A stretch of 64,000 bases of DNA from positions 94,558,365-94,622,364 of the forward strand of contig CM051455.1 in NCBI GenBank assembly GCA_028274465.1, read 5' to 3'. The position numbers were made by a program, and so were the translations under genes. This DNA is from Plantago ovata. Lineage: Eukaryota > Streptophyta > Magnoliopsida > Lamiales > Plantaginaceae. The notes under the pieces are model-generated. The model had not been told where the DNA came from and did not search any database. It saw only the letters and a program-made list of their open reading frames with translations. Below, one piece after another: positions 31,601 to 42,835 of the stretch. Position 1 is the stretch's first letter. Each line of letters starts with the position of its first letter.

Positions 31601-33932
31601 AGGACAAGAAAGATGACGATGATGACAATCAAGGTCCAAGTCCTGGTGCTGGTGGATTGCAGTTAACAGTTGCTGAAAACACTCAATCTGAAAATCAACA
31701 AGCTGAACAACAACAATCTCAGCAAGAATCTCAACCTCCTCCTGCTGCTGCTGAAAATCAAGCACCTGTGCAAGGTGCTGATACTGAAGAAGAATACGCC
31801 AGAAAAAGGGCTGCCTTGAAAAATGGCAAAAGTCCAATTTCTGATGCCAAGGTTACTGAAGAAAACCTTGAAGATGAGGATGAAGAAAATGAAGATTACC
31901 AACGAGCTCTACAAAACAGTCTCGTGATCCATGCAAGGCATACGCAGGATCTGGAAATTATGAATCTTCAAGACCAAAATCAAAGGAAGTTCCATCCCTT
32001 CCACTTACTACTGGCGAAACTCCAGTTATTGAGTCTCAAACGTTGCCTTCAGCAACTACTCAATTAAAACTAACTACTGGCGAAACTCCAGTAATTGAGC
32101 CACAAACTCAATTGAAACAACTATCTACTGGTGAAACTCCAGTCGTTGAGTATGAAGCGTTGCCATCAGCAACCACTCAACAAAAAGGAAGTGAAGCTAC
32201 TGATAAAGGTTCTAAAGTTGCTCAACTTGATGAATCTGAGGATGATGACGACTTGTCAGAAAATGAGGATGAACAATCCAAGCGAGACCCAAAAGTCGTT
32301 CAGATTCCTCCTCCTGATTACATCAATGATTTAGACGATGGTCTAAGAGCAGAATTGCTGACGCGTGATGATCAGTTTGCTTCCGAAATTAAGGTTCATT
32401 CCTTAACACCTCATTTAGTGCCGTTCCCAAGAGTTGAGGAGTTTACTCCCAGAATTCTAGCACTAAAGCAAGTCCATGATGCCTGCAAAGCTGAAGATGA
32501 GGCATTGCTTGCTGAGAGCCCACTTGACATTGGAAAGATATTGGCTACAGTGCTGAGACGCACTACAACTTTGACAATAGCTCAGAGAGACATCAGTCTT
32601 TATCACAAGAGCTATGAAGAAGATGTAAGTCAGGCGCTCAAGCATGCAAAGAATGCTCTTGTCAAGGCTCAGAATATTATGGATGAGAAGGCCGCAACAG
32701 AGAAAAGACATGAAGAGAACATGATGAATATTCAAAAAGAGTTGTCAACAATGAACTCTGACCAACAAGAAATCATCATGAAGTATAACAGTCTCAACAC
32801 TCTTGCTGAAAATTACAATGAGTTTTATTCTTTGCACATCACTCCGATGTTGCAATCCATGTCTAAGGGGGAAAAGAAGAATACTAGAAAGAGAAACCAA
32901 TCCCCTCCTGCTCTTGCTGTTGATGTGCCACTTCCAATAGAACCTCTTGCTGAAAGAGAGCAAAGTTCTAAAAGACCAGCAGAATCTGAGTTAAATTCAG
33001 CAAGTACCAAAAAGAGAAAAACCGCTGCTGAAACTCAAGACTTCTGTCACACTGAAAGTCATCACAATCTGAATGAAGATGATGAAGAAGATGATGACAA
33101 TCAAACAATAGCTCAAGCCATAAGAGCTAGACCCTTAACAGCCATAACTCCGTCTGGCCACTCAAGGCATTTCTCGTCTGACTCTTCAGCAAGAGATCAA
33201 GACAATGCTAAAACAAGAAGAAGAAGGCAAAGACAGGAAGAGAAAAGGCTGGCCAGCATTGCTATTGGCTCCGGCATCGAATATACAAAGACCAGCAATG
33301 AGGAAACCACTCAGAATGTAATCAGAAACATTCATGGTTGCTGGATTTTAAAGCTGGAAGACTTGCTGGTAAATGAGTTCTTTCCTACAGCCATTTTGAA
33401 TCAAATGTTCAAATGGATTGAACTCAAGGTCCAAAGAAATCAAAGGGAAGAATCTCTCCCAAGAAATGTTGCTGGGAAATGGTTGAATCTAGAGGTCTAT
33501 GTAAGAAGAGTTGCCATTGGTAAGACATACAAGCAAGAACCAAATCTGATCAAACCACCTGGCATTGCTTACTACGCTGACCCGGTAACAAAGAAACCTA
33601 AGAAGAAACTTGGATTGATTCCTTATGAGTACTTCTATCTCACTGCTAAGGATCAAGAAGAAGATCTTCTCTGGTTAAGAAAGATTCATCCAAAAAGCAT
33701 TTCAGATACACAGCTTCTCCATGCCAGCAATTGGGGCATGCATTTGTGGGTAATTAACTACATGGAAATGAATGCTGAAAAGCATCATCATACTGCCTGC
33801 AAAAATGCAAGAATTCTTCAACTACAAGTCCGTAGGCTTCTGGAAAACTACGAGAAGGATTGTGTTGAATTCACTGCACTTGCTGAGAAGAGTGTAAGAG
33901 AGATTTTGAGAAAATCCTCTGAAAGAGCTTAA
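28636..33932 (+). pseudogene. C3 extra 3' ORF ('env-like' position), about 1760 codons with one frameshift
   Basis: The first frame is 28636-32067 (1143 codons); the second takes over near 31985 and runs to 33932. Residues 1-320 are the most ordered part (MLMQWGGFAKEKYIRYFYE, MIDTMEFYNNAEIQ, LKWTDLAEIFQIP, YGIKICYILEHFRI) and faintly resemble the plant transposon-protein domain found in Athila and SIRE extra ORFs. The middle is low-complexity with many AE/LAE repeats and nuclear-signal-like KSKKKKRKADDD and VPKRKRTSNKRKK. Around the frame change three TTGETPVIE repeats occur. The C-terminus has a coiled coil and a globular segment. I see no signal peptide and no convincing membrane segment, so 'envelope' is a positional label only. 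Confidence 0.8.
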
Positions 33933-34194
33933 GTCCCTGCAATAGTTTTTGTTAAAGTTTTTGTTTGCTGATTCTATGTTATCTATGCTTTTTCTTGTAA
34001 ACTTCTGAATGATAACTTTCAGCAATGAATTCTTTTGACTCTTATTGGTTTTTGATTATGCAACTTACTTATGCTTACTGTTTATTTATTCAAGTATGCT
34101 TGCATTAATCAACTGATTTATTCAACATCAGAAACCTCTAAAAGGGTAACAATTAATTTAGCCATGGATTGCTAACATCAAAAAGAGGTAAATT

Positions 34195-35861
34195 TGTTAG
34201 GAAACTTGTAATTTTGATGAGCAATTAACCATGCTAAATTAAGGAAAGTCCAGTAATTAGTACTCTTAAGGTCCATAGGAATTTAGAATTTTAAGGACAT
34301 TGTAAAAGAGGAACGTTTGCTGATGACTTAGTTAGGTGTTAGATAAGTTATTTCTTTAGCATATGATGTATTTTATTTTCTGAAAAGAAAATATCTTATT
34401 GATGCTTAGCTTTAATGTATCTTATTTTCTGAAAAGAAAATAACCTATTGTAGCATTTGCTGAAGATATATTTTGTTTATTACAAACAAATTATTGAAGC
34501 AAATAAGAAACCGCTCAGAATCTTGAAGACTTTTGAAGATCTGAAGACTTGAAGATTTCGAAGACTTGAAGACTTGAAGATTTCGAAGACTTGAAGACTT
34601 GAAGATTGCTGAAGACTGGTAAGGCACGTGTTGCTCAGAAAGTGGAAAATTCAGCAACAGCATTGCATAAGTGAAAATCTGAAAGACAGAGTAGGTTGTG
34701 CTTGCTGAAACTGAGACTGACCACTTGCTGATAAACATATGTGACCTCTTGCTGAATGTACGAGAATTTGCGCTCCAATGTTACTGTTTGAATTCTATTA
34801 AAATGTGGATTTAATGCAAAGCATGCACGCGAAGGACATGAAGACTAGAAGACAAACAAAGTCGCTGCTGAAAGTACAAAAGCAAGATAGTGACATGTTA
34901 AGGAACAAAAGCCTTAGGATTTGAAAATCAAACCGCTCCTTACTTGCACTATAAATAGAGGTCCTCCGGCAAAGAGTTGAAGTGTGTCAACAACGTGATC
35001 AAACTCTCACTTGTGCTTAAAAACTCACAAACCTTCAAACACTCTTACTGCCATTGATCCGTTCCAAGACTTAAAGCTTGAAAAAGCTACTTGTGAAGAA
35101 GTAGAACAAACTCGGCTAAGAAATTAGTTAAGTGTTCTTTCTTACGAACAAGAACAAGTCTTGACACCAGAAACAATCAAACTTGTTTACTGCAAAGTAT
35201 TCCAAGTTGTGTTTCTTAGATTACTTGTTGTAACTGAATAAGTTATAATTAAGTTATCTCACCCCAAAACTCTCTAACTGAAAATACACCCTTTCGGGCG
35301 TGATATTCAGGGGGAACTTAATTGAGCATAGTTTTGCTGATTAAAAGTACCAAGTTTGGTGGAGAACAAGGTTGAGTTCTCTAGTTTAGGTTGGAGACAA
35401 AGTAAGTGTGCTTTGGTTTCTGTTGAATCGCTTTAGATAGGAGATTGTAAGGAACCTCAATCATATCTTAGTGGATTCAGTCCTAGAAAGGACGAAGTGG
35501 ATTAGTTGAGAGATTAAGCCACTCTCAGATACCACTATAAAAGCGTTTGTGTGATTTACTTACTGCATTTAGCTTTCAGCAAATTATATCTGTTTGTACA
35601 CAGTCACTCACTTCACTTGCTGAAACCCTTTACTTGCTGAAAGAGCACTTATTGTTTCAAAGACTTCCGCTCTCTGATTTTAAGTATCAGCAAACCAAGC
35701 TACTGTAAAGTAACTTACGCTTGCTGAGAAAGTTAAGTATCAGCAAACTCATTACTGGAAACTAATAAGTACTTGCTGAGAAAGTTTTAAACAACGAAAG
35801 TTTGAAAAGACTATTCACCCCCCCCCCTCTAGTCTTTTCTTGTTGTTTAAAGGGACCAACA
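34195..35861 (+). repeat. C3 3' LTR (1667 bp)
   Basis: It matches 10734-12377 end to end. A purine-rich AAAAAGAGGTAAATT precedes it (34180-34194). Compared with the 5' LTR it has an extra 23-bp unit of the GAAGACTTGAAGATTTC repeat near 34580. Substitutions are scattered. It is followed by GGCTA and then element B integrase-side sequence. Confidence 0.95.
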
Positions 35862-37800
35862 GGCTATATATTCTGATTGTGAGATGGTTCAACTTGTTCA
35901 ATCTGTTGAACAGTTGAAGGCGGGTCAGATGCAACAGTTGCACGTGGTTCAGGTGCACCGGTTGCAACTGTATCCTGGGGAGTTGGTTCCGACATGACCT
36001 GTTGAACCGTTCCAGTCGGTTCAGTCAACGTTGGCTTGGTAGGGGCATTTTGGGAATTAGTCAAATTTCCTAAAATGCTCCCACTGGCTGGCAAATATCT
36101 TCCCAGAGATGTGCTCGAGCCATAAGATCCTCCTTGAGCTCCCACTGAATCATTGTCATAACTATTTGACAATTCATTAACCTCAATGTTATTTTCTTGT
36201 TCTTGGATTTCCTCAAGTTCTATCTCATTTCTACTATGTTGCTTGAAGACATAATCATCTTCCAGGAAGGCAGCCTGTCTGGAAACAATGATGTTATGTT
36301 CCTCAGGCAGATAGAAGTAATAACCCTTGGTTTCCTTAGGATATCCAATAAAATAACATTTCTCACTTTTGAGTTCCAGTTTCCCTGCGAGCATTATTTT
36401 CACATATGCTGGACAACCCCAGGCATGCATATGTGAAAGACTTGGCTTCTTGCCATACCATAACTCATATGGTGTTTTCTCGACTGATTTGGATGGAAGC
36501 CTATTCAGAATATAGATTGAGTCTAGTAACGCGTAACCCCATAAGAAGATTGGAAGAGTTTTGAAATTCATTATGGATCTTACCATGTCTAACAAAGTTC
36601 GATTTCTCCTCTCAGAAACACCATTCATTTTTGGTGTTCCTGGTGGAGTCCATTGTGATTGAATTCCATTAAGCTTTAAGTAATCCAAGAATTCCTTACT
36701 TAAGTATTCTCCTCCTCGATCTGATCGAAGAGTCTTAATACTTCTTTCAAGTTGTTTCTCCACTTCAACCTTATATTCTTGGAATTTCTCAAAAGCTTCA
36801 GATTTGTGTTTCATAAGATACACATAGCCAAATCTAGAGAAATCATCGGTAAAGGTTATGAAGTAAGAATACCCACCCCTAGCTTGAGTTTTAAAGGGTC
36901 CACACGCATCAGAGTGAACTAACTCAAGTACTTGTTTAGCACGAGTACCTTTTCCGGAAAAAGGTTTCTTGATCATTTTTCCTTTAAGACATGATTCACA
37001 ATTCCCATATGATTCAAAATCAAATGGTGCTAAATAGTCTAACTTTCTTAACCTTGCAATTCTTGTCTCATTAATGTGACCAAGTCTACAATGCCACAAG
37101 TAAGTGATATTTCTTGAATTATCAAGCTTTGGTCGTTTGTTTTGTATATGAAATAAATTATGTCTACATTCAAGTAAGTACAAACCATTCATAAGAGGAG
37201 CATTTCCAATATCAATACCATTATGCGAAAAATAACAATTATTATTGGCAAAACGGAAGGAAAACCCTTCATTGTCTAACATAGGAATGGAAATAATGTT
37301 TCTTACAATAGAAGGAACGAAATAACAATTATTCAATTCTAAAACAAAACCCGAGGGTAAATTTAATCTATAAGTTCCAACACGTAGGGCAGCAACGTAC
37401 GATCCATTTCCTACGCGTAGATCAATTTCCCTTGGTCTAACCTGTCGGCTATCAATGAGCCCCTGCAAATTGTTACAAATGTGTGAGCCACAAGCAGTAT
37501 CTAATACCCAACAATTCGAGTTTTGTGTAGACATATTTATGTCAATGACAAACATACCTTGATGGGAGCCAGATGCACCATGCGTGGTCACAACTCCATC
37601 AGCAATTGCCTTTGGGCAGTCTCTCTTCCAGTGTCCTTTCTGCTTGCAGTAAAGACACGTATCCTTCTCCATGTTCACCACCTTCTTCTGATTTTCAGCC
37701 TTACGCTTAAAAACCTTAGCCTTAGGTCCAATCTTTGGCATCTTGGTTTGCTTAGTCTTACCCTTTGAGCCAGCCCTTAGGGTGAGCCTTCGCAGATGAT
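35862..37800 (-). pseudogene. Element B pol, 5' part: zinc knuckle, protease, integrase
   Basis: Reading leftwards, there is a CX2CX4HX4C knuckle (CLYCKQKGHWKRDC), protease (WVLDTACGSHICNN; the family norm is D-T/S-G, here D-T-A), GAG-pre-integrase (YLWHCRLGHINETR, CESCLKGK), and integrase core with VHSDACGPF, LRSDRGGEY and NGVSERRNR, all three acids present. A Pro/Thr-rich spacer follows to the C3 insertion. The frame differs by one base from gag, with the change near 37775, so a frameshift joins the two. A stop (TAG) at 35864-35866 arises from the mutated target copy of C3. Confidence 0.9.
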
Positions 37801-38423
37801 CCAACCAACATAACAGACTTCCTCTTAGGTTGAGCCTGTTCATCGGTCTTAAGCATATTGTGGACTTCAGGAAGTGTAGCATCTTTGGCATTCATATTGT
37901 AATTCATGATGAATGTGGAATATGAATCCGGCAATGATTGAAGGATGATGATGACTGAAACACGGTTCTCAAATTTGATTCCAGCAGTTGCCAGTTTCTC
38001 AATGAGTCCAATCATCTTGAGCACGTGTTCAGATACATTTCCTCCTTCAGACATCCTCATTTTGAAGATTTCTCTAAGAAGATCAAACTCAACACTCTTA
38101 GAAACAGTTCCAAAGAGGCTTTTGAGGTGCACGAGCATTTCATATGACATCATGTTTTCATGTTGCCTTTGCAGCTCCATAGTCATTGCAGCTAGCATAA
38201 CACACTGTGCATTAGCAGCAGCATCTTTGTGCTTCTGGTGAGCAACTTTGTCAAACTTAGCAAGCTCAGCAGCAACAGTAGGAGGAGTGGGGATTGGTTC
38301 GTCCAAGACGTACTCAATTTTCTCTTGCCTAAGCACCAAACGAATGTTACGGATCCAATCCATAAAGTTTGGACCAGTAAGAGTGCATTTCTCCAAGATC
38401 ATTCTTATGGATAAATTGGCCAT
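37758..38423 (-). CDS. Element B gag
   Basis: A 221-codon ORF starting MANLSIRMILEKCTLTGPNF, with the copia gag pattern (FMDWIRNIRLVLRQEKIEYV, LLREIFKMRMSEGGNVSEHV, LQSLPDSYSTFIMNYN). It is open throughout; its downstream end overlaps the frame that carries the zinc knuckle and pol. A programmed or accidental frameshift would be needed to read on. The gene lies about 2 kb from the 5' LTR. Confidence 0.85.
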   Translation of the reverse strand: MANLSIRMILEKCTLTGPNFMDWIRNIRLVLRQEKIEYVLDEPIPTPPTVAAELAKFDKVAHQKHKDAAANAQCVMLAAMTMELQRQHENMMSYEMLVHLKSLFGTVSKSVEFDLLREIFKMRMSEGGNVSEHVLKMIGLIEKLATAGIKFENRVSVIIILQSLPDSYSTFIMNYNMNAKDATLPEVHNMLKTDEQAQPKRKSVMLVGSSAKAHPKGWLKG

Positions 38424-40439
38424 CTTTTCAGACCTAGAGAAGTAAATAAATAAAACTGAAATTAATACTCTAAAATAACTTCTATGATCACAATCAGCGA
38501 CTAAATAAACCAGGACTTTAGCTTTATTCAGTTCTCACTGTTTTCACATACTCCTGACCCCTTTAGAGAGTACGAACCATTATTTTATAATAGTTGTAGT
38601 GAGCCAAGATCCATGCTTGCACTATTATAGCCCCAGCTATGGCTGATCACTATAATAACCAAACACGTAGGTCTCCAAACCAATTGTACAATACAACTCT
38701 TGGTTGATCAAAACCATTTTGATCGATGTCCTCAAAATATGTCTGACGCTATGGCGACTCGACATTATTCAAGTAAGTCATAACCATCATACGGCACCAA
38801 CAATGGCCCTATGAAGGCAACTTTCTTATGGCAAACGGAGTAAGCACTATGGTGCATATTACCCACGAGATTAGTAAGTCCATTTAACCTTCAATTATGA
38901 TGGGTGACATCATGCGATTTAATCGAGACTTAAATTAATTCGGGAACATTTAAATGGGGTATTTAATCGCTTGACCAAGATCCCTAACATGCATCACATA
39001 ATGGGTGCCGCCTACCCAAGGCTCATGCAATGCGGTCCAACAAGTAATGAGTGCCGCCTACTCATACATATCAATTGCGGACTAGCAAGTAATGGGTGCC
39101 GCCTACCCATGCATATGACAGATGCGGTCCGAAAACTAATGGGTGCCGCCTACCCATACAATAAAAGCGGACTAACGATATTTAAATACAATATTTAAAT
39201 ATTAAATTGCTCATGTAGACATTCAATACATGTGATACAACCAAGTTGGAGCATATAAGTAGTTGCTGTGGATTATTATCATCATATGTAAGTTAAAATC
39301 TCATTTATAAGTTCTCTAAGAATTTTCAAAATATTTAAAACATGTTTTAATAATAATATAATATTCTAAAGCAATATATTATTATTGAAATGTAGTTCAT
39401 AAACCATTTATAAACCAATAAACGTGTTATTAAATACTATGAACTTATATTTATGTCTCTAAACATTTTAATCATTTTCCAAAAGCATTAGAAGGGTTTA
39501 AATGTTACTTATAAACTATTTATAAATTAAATCATAAGTTTCTAAAACTCTAGGGACCTCTTTACAATTAACAGAAAGCTGAAATTAAGTTTCTGGGGTC
39601 AAATTGAAAGTTTTCAGTATTTTGGGGCGAATTCACAATGCACAGAAGTTCAGGGGCTTGAGCCCCAATAAGACAGAAACTGTCAAATTGGAGAACAAGT
39701 CCCTGTCGTTTCCTTTCTTGCTTATTGGCCACCCACAAGTTTCTGAAATCTTTCAATCAAGTCCCTGCAACTAAGAAAAGTTTCCAAAACCTTTAATCTT
39801 CTTTCCAACCTCGAATTGAAGGTCCAAATCATGTTCTAAACACAATATATCATCCAAGATGAATTCGCAAGCAATCAATTTGTCAAAAAAAACGAAGAAC
39901 AATTTTTATTTTTTTTTGTATTGATTCCGATCGGGTCGATCGGAACCGACCAAGTCGATTCCGTTCGGCCCGACTCTTGTTTGCTCCATCTTCCCCATGT
40001 TCCAGTGACTCTTCTCCATATAAATTTTGGCTTGATTCGGTTTATGTTTACAAAGCTTGAAATCACCATTAATGGAGTCTTCAAGCTCCATAACCCATAA
40101 ACCAAATGAACCTTACTTCTTGAAAGGGACAGAGGAGATGAGGCCGGAAACGAGGAAGATCGGTGGTCGTTACGCGGTCAGAGCCGAGCTCCGGCGCCGG
40201 AACGGCGAAGTCGACCTGGTCGACTTGGAGGAGAAGAAGTCGACTTCTTCTTCTCCCTTTTTTTTTTCCTTTTAAATTATCCAATAATAAAATCTGGAAA
40301 TAAAACTTAAACCCATCTTTCTTTCTTCTCTTTAAATCCAATTAAAGAATCTGGAAATTTTAACTAAATACACATATATAATAATCCACAGCAACAATAA
40401 TAGAAATATACATAAACAATATAGTCATGATTCAGCCTA
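38424..40439 (-). other. Element B long 5' leader
   Basis: About 2 kb lie between the primer site and the gag start. It contains the hairpin array at 39002-39175, an AT-rich middle, and a GC-rich part (40130-40240) with overlapping GTCGAC palindromes. Small ORFs on either strand show no family features. The length is unusual next to an 80-bp LTR; promoter or packaging signals may lie here instead of in the LTR. Confidence 0.55.
39002..39175. repeat. Four-unit hairpin array, period about 46 bp, in the element B leader
   Basis: TGGGTGCCGCCTACCCA starts at 39002, 39093 and 39140, with TGAGTGCCGCCTACTCA at 39048. Each has 5-bp arms around GCCGCC-type loops. The G-to-A change in unit two is matched by a compensating C-to-T on the other arm. 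Each unit is followed by GCGGTCC or GCGGACT. Confidence 0.88.
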
Positions 40440-40451
40440 GCTCTGATACCA
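40440..40451 (-). promoter_or_regulatory. Element B primer-binding site
   Basis: On the minus strand TGGTATCAGAGC lies one base from the LTR end at 40453. It is the initiator-Met tRNA type and sets the orientation of B. Confidence 0.9.
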
Positions 40452-40452
40452 C

Positions 40453-40532
40453 TGTTAGTAAAAGTGAGAAAATTTGCCTCTAAGGCTAAGCAGCGGAAGT
40501 TTAAATTTTTTTTAATCTCACTAAAACTGATA
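40453..40532 (-). repeat. Element B 5' LTR (80 bp)
   Basis: This is the partner of 8109-8188. CCCTC follows at 40533-40537. No TATA box fits inside 80 bp, so transcription control of B must be internal or by read-through. Confidence 0.9.
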
Positions 40533-42835
40533 CCCTCTCACCCATGGGGATTTCCTCTTTTCCTTCTTTAGGCTGTGGATCTTGAGCTTCTTCCAAAGTC
40601 ATGACGGATGCTATTCTTCTCTCTTCCTCTTCCGTGGTGATGGGAGTAGATCTAGTTGGGAATTCCACTATGAAATCTGCAATTACTTGTGCTTTCTTAG
40701 CTGACGGAGCTTGAAAGTCTATTTCATGTTCACTCAATTCAATTGCCCATTTTGCCAATCTTCCCGAATGTTCCGGCTTCCCTAACACTTGCTTTAGGGG
40801 CTCATGAGTCAACACACTTACTTTGTGAGATCTAAAGTAAGGCTTCAATTTTCTTGAGGTATGAAGTTAAGCATATGCTATCTTTTCCATGTCCAAGTAC
40901 CTTGTTTCTGCTGGGGCTAAAGCTTTACTCACATAGTAAATTGGGAGGCAATCAGCTCCTTGAATTCTCACCAAAACTGAGCTTATTGCTTCATGTGCAA
41001 ATGCCAAGTACAAGTAGAGTGGCTCTCCATCTACTGGTTTGGACAACAGAGGTTGAGATTGAAGGTAATTCTTCAAGTCTTCTGAGGCTTGTCTACATTC
41101 CTCGTTCCATACGAAACTTGCCTTGTCCTTTTTCTCTTTGTCTGTTTTTCTCAAAACTCTAAAGAATGGGAGGTTCTTTTCTGCAGATCGAGAGATGAAT
41201 CGACTCAAAGCAATTACCTTTCCTACTAACTGTTGTACCTCATGGTGTGTCGTAGGGTGCGGCAAATCTTGTATTGCCTTGATCTTCTCTGGGTTTGCTT
41301 CTATTCCTCTTTCTGTGACCATATAACCCAAGAACTTTCCCCCTTTTACCCCAAAAGTGCATTTTGCGGGGTTAAGTTTCATTCCATATTTTCTCAGATA
41401 GCAAAACACTTGTTCAAATGGGTTATATGATCAACCTCTGTCTTGCTCTTTACGAGCATGTCATCCACGTAAACTTCCATCGTCTTCCCTAGCTCTTCTA
41501 GCTCTTCTTTGAACATTTGGTTCACAAGTCTTTGGTAAGTAGCTCCTGCATTTTTTCAACCCAAATGGCATGACCTTGAAGCAGTAAACACCTCCAGCTG
41601 CAAAGAAGGTTGTTTTTGGGATATCCTCCTTCGCCATTTTGATTTGGTAAAAGCCTTGATATGCATCCATAAAACTCAATAAAGTGCATCCTGATGTTGA
41701 ATCAACCAACTGATCTATCCTTGGCAGAGGGTAAGGATCTTTTGGGAAAAATTTGTTGAGCCGTGTAAAGTTATTACACATCCTCCACTTCCTGTCCCTG
41801 GCTTCTCTACGAGCACCACATTGCAAACCCAATTTGAATATCGTACCTCCTCAATGTGTCCTGCTTTCAACAATCTCTCTACCTCCGCGGTGATAATTGC
41901 CTCTTTCTTTGGTCCAAAGTTAGTTCTCTTCTGCCTTATGTGTGTGATCTTTGGGTCCATGTTCAGCTTGTGTACACCCGCAGATGGATCAATCCCTATA
42001 AAGTCATTTGTGCTCCAAGCAAACACATCCACGTTTTCCTTTAAACACGCTATTAGCTTACACTCAACTTCCCACTCCATCTTTGTCCCAATCCTTGTTG
42101 TTTTTTCGAGATCTCCATCTATGATTTGCACTTCCCTGATTGTCTCTTTGGGTTGTATTTTGTTTTGCTGTAAGAACCTCTTCTTTGAGCGACGGGCTCC
42201 TCAGGAATAACCTTATACTCCTCTGGTTGAATTTCTCCCTTTGGGGGCTCCTCTCTAGCCCTTCGAGCTACTTCTCTTCTTTGGCTCTTACTAAGTGACG
42301 GACTTATCTTTCGCTTCTTGGTTGGTGCTTCTTTGATAACAAACATTTCCCTCTCATCTCTTGTCTGGCGGTCTCTTATCTCCTCTTTTGGAAGTGAGTT
42401 TCTTCTTACCGAGAGAGTATAGCATTCCCCAGCTTGATTTATGTTTCCCACTTCTTGTCCTATTCCAGCTGGTGTAGGAAATTTCACTCTATTGTGTAGA
42501 GTTGATGCCACTGCTTGGAAAACCCTAAGTGTTGGTCTACCTAGTACCACTTGATAAGAGAATTCAATATCCACTACTAGGAATGGTATATGTCGTGTCA
42601 CTCTCTGTGTCTTTGTACCTAAGGATACTTTCAGGTAGACTCTCCCCAATGGATAGATTTGTTCGCCTAAAAAACCACCTAATCCACTCCCCACCTTTTC
42701 CATCTCTCTCAGGTCAACTCTCATTCTTTTAAACATTTTTAGCAATATAACATTGACTGGGCTCCCCGTATCAATAAGTACCTTCCTTACCGTATAGGCT
42801 GCGATATTCGCCGAAATTACCAAAGGTACATCTGG
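40533..42835 (-). pseudogene. Gypsy A protease, reverse transcriptase, first RNase H
   Basis: Reading leftwards from 42835, there is an aspartic protease with VLIDTGSPVNVI and a second motif FLVVDIEFSYQVVLGRPTL; a Lys/Glu/Arg linker; RT with FGPKKEAIITAEVERLL, FMDAYQGFYQI, MPFGLK and a YVDD at about 41460; the connection LSRFISRSAEKNLPF; and RNase H (SSVLVRIQGADCLPIYYVSK, EIDFQAPSAKKAQVIADF). Frameshifts are seen near 42170, 41785, 41555, 41400 and 40860. It continues at 8108 across element B. Similarity to G4 pol is clear throughout. Confidence 0.9.

Larger units (their letters stand above)
10734..35861 (+). mobile_element. SIRE/Maximus-like copia element C3 with a large extra 3' ORF, nested in element B
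   Basis: LTRs of 1644 and 1667 bp, a primer site two bases after the 5' LTR, gag with a CCHC knuckle, a copia-order pol (protease, integrase, RT, RNase H), then about 0.9 kb of spacer and a very long third ORF (28636-33932) before a purine run and the 3' LTR. Large LTRs plus an extra ORF after pol are the hallmark of the SIRE/Maximus lineage. The two LTRs differ by only about two dozen substitutions and a 23-bp tandem unit by eye, so the insertion is fairly recent. Pol is split by gypsy G4. Host element is B. Confidence 0.92.
8109..40532 (-). mobile_element. Ty1/copia element B with 80-bp LTRs, internally deleted, nested in gypsy A
   Basis: Identical-length LTRs (8109-8188 and 40453-40532) flanked by CCCTC define the ends. 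An initiator-Met type primer site sits beside the right LTR, so the element reads leftwards. Gag is at 38423-37758, then protease and integrase down to 35862, the C3 insertion (10734-35861), and a remnant of RT fused to the end of RNase H (10733-10119). Without C3 it is about 7.3 kb, including a leader of about 2 kb and a 3' region of about 1.9 kb. The very short LTR is unusual. No clear polypurine tract is seen next to the 3' LTR. Confidence 0.88.

Noticed and set aside
40057-40275. Plus-strand ORF in the element B leader
   Set aside because: Short, low-complexity, overlapping GTCGAC palindromes; no family features.
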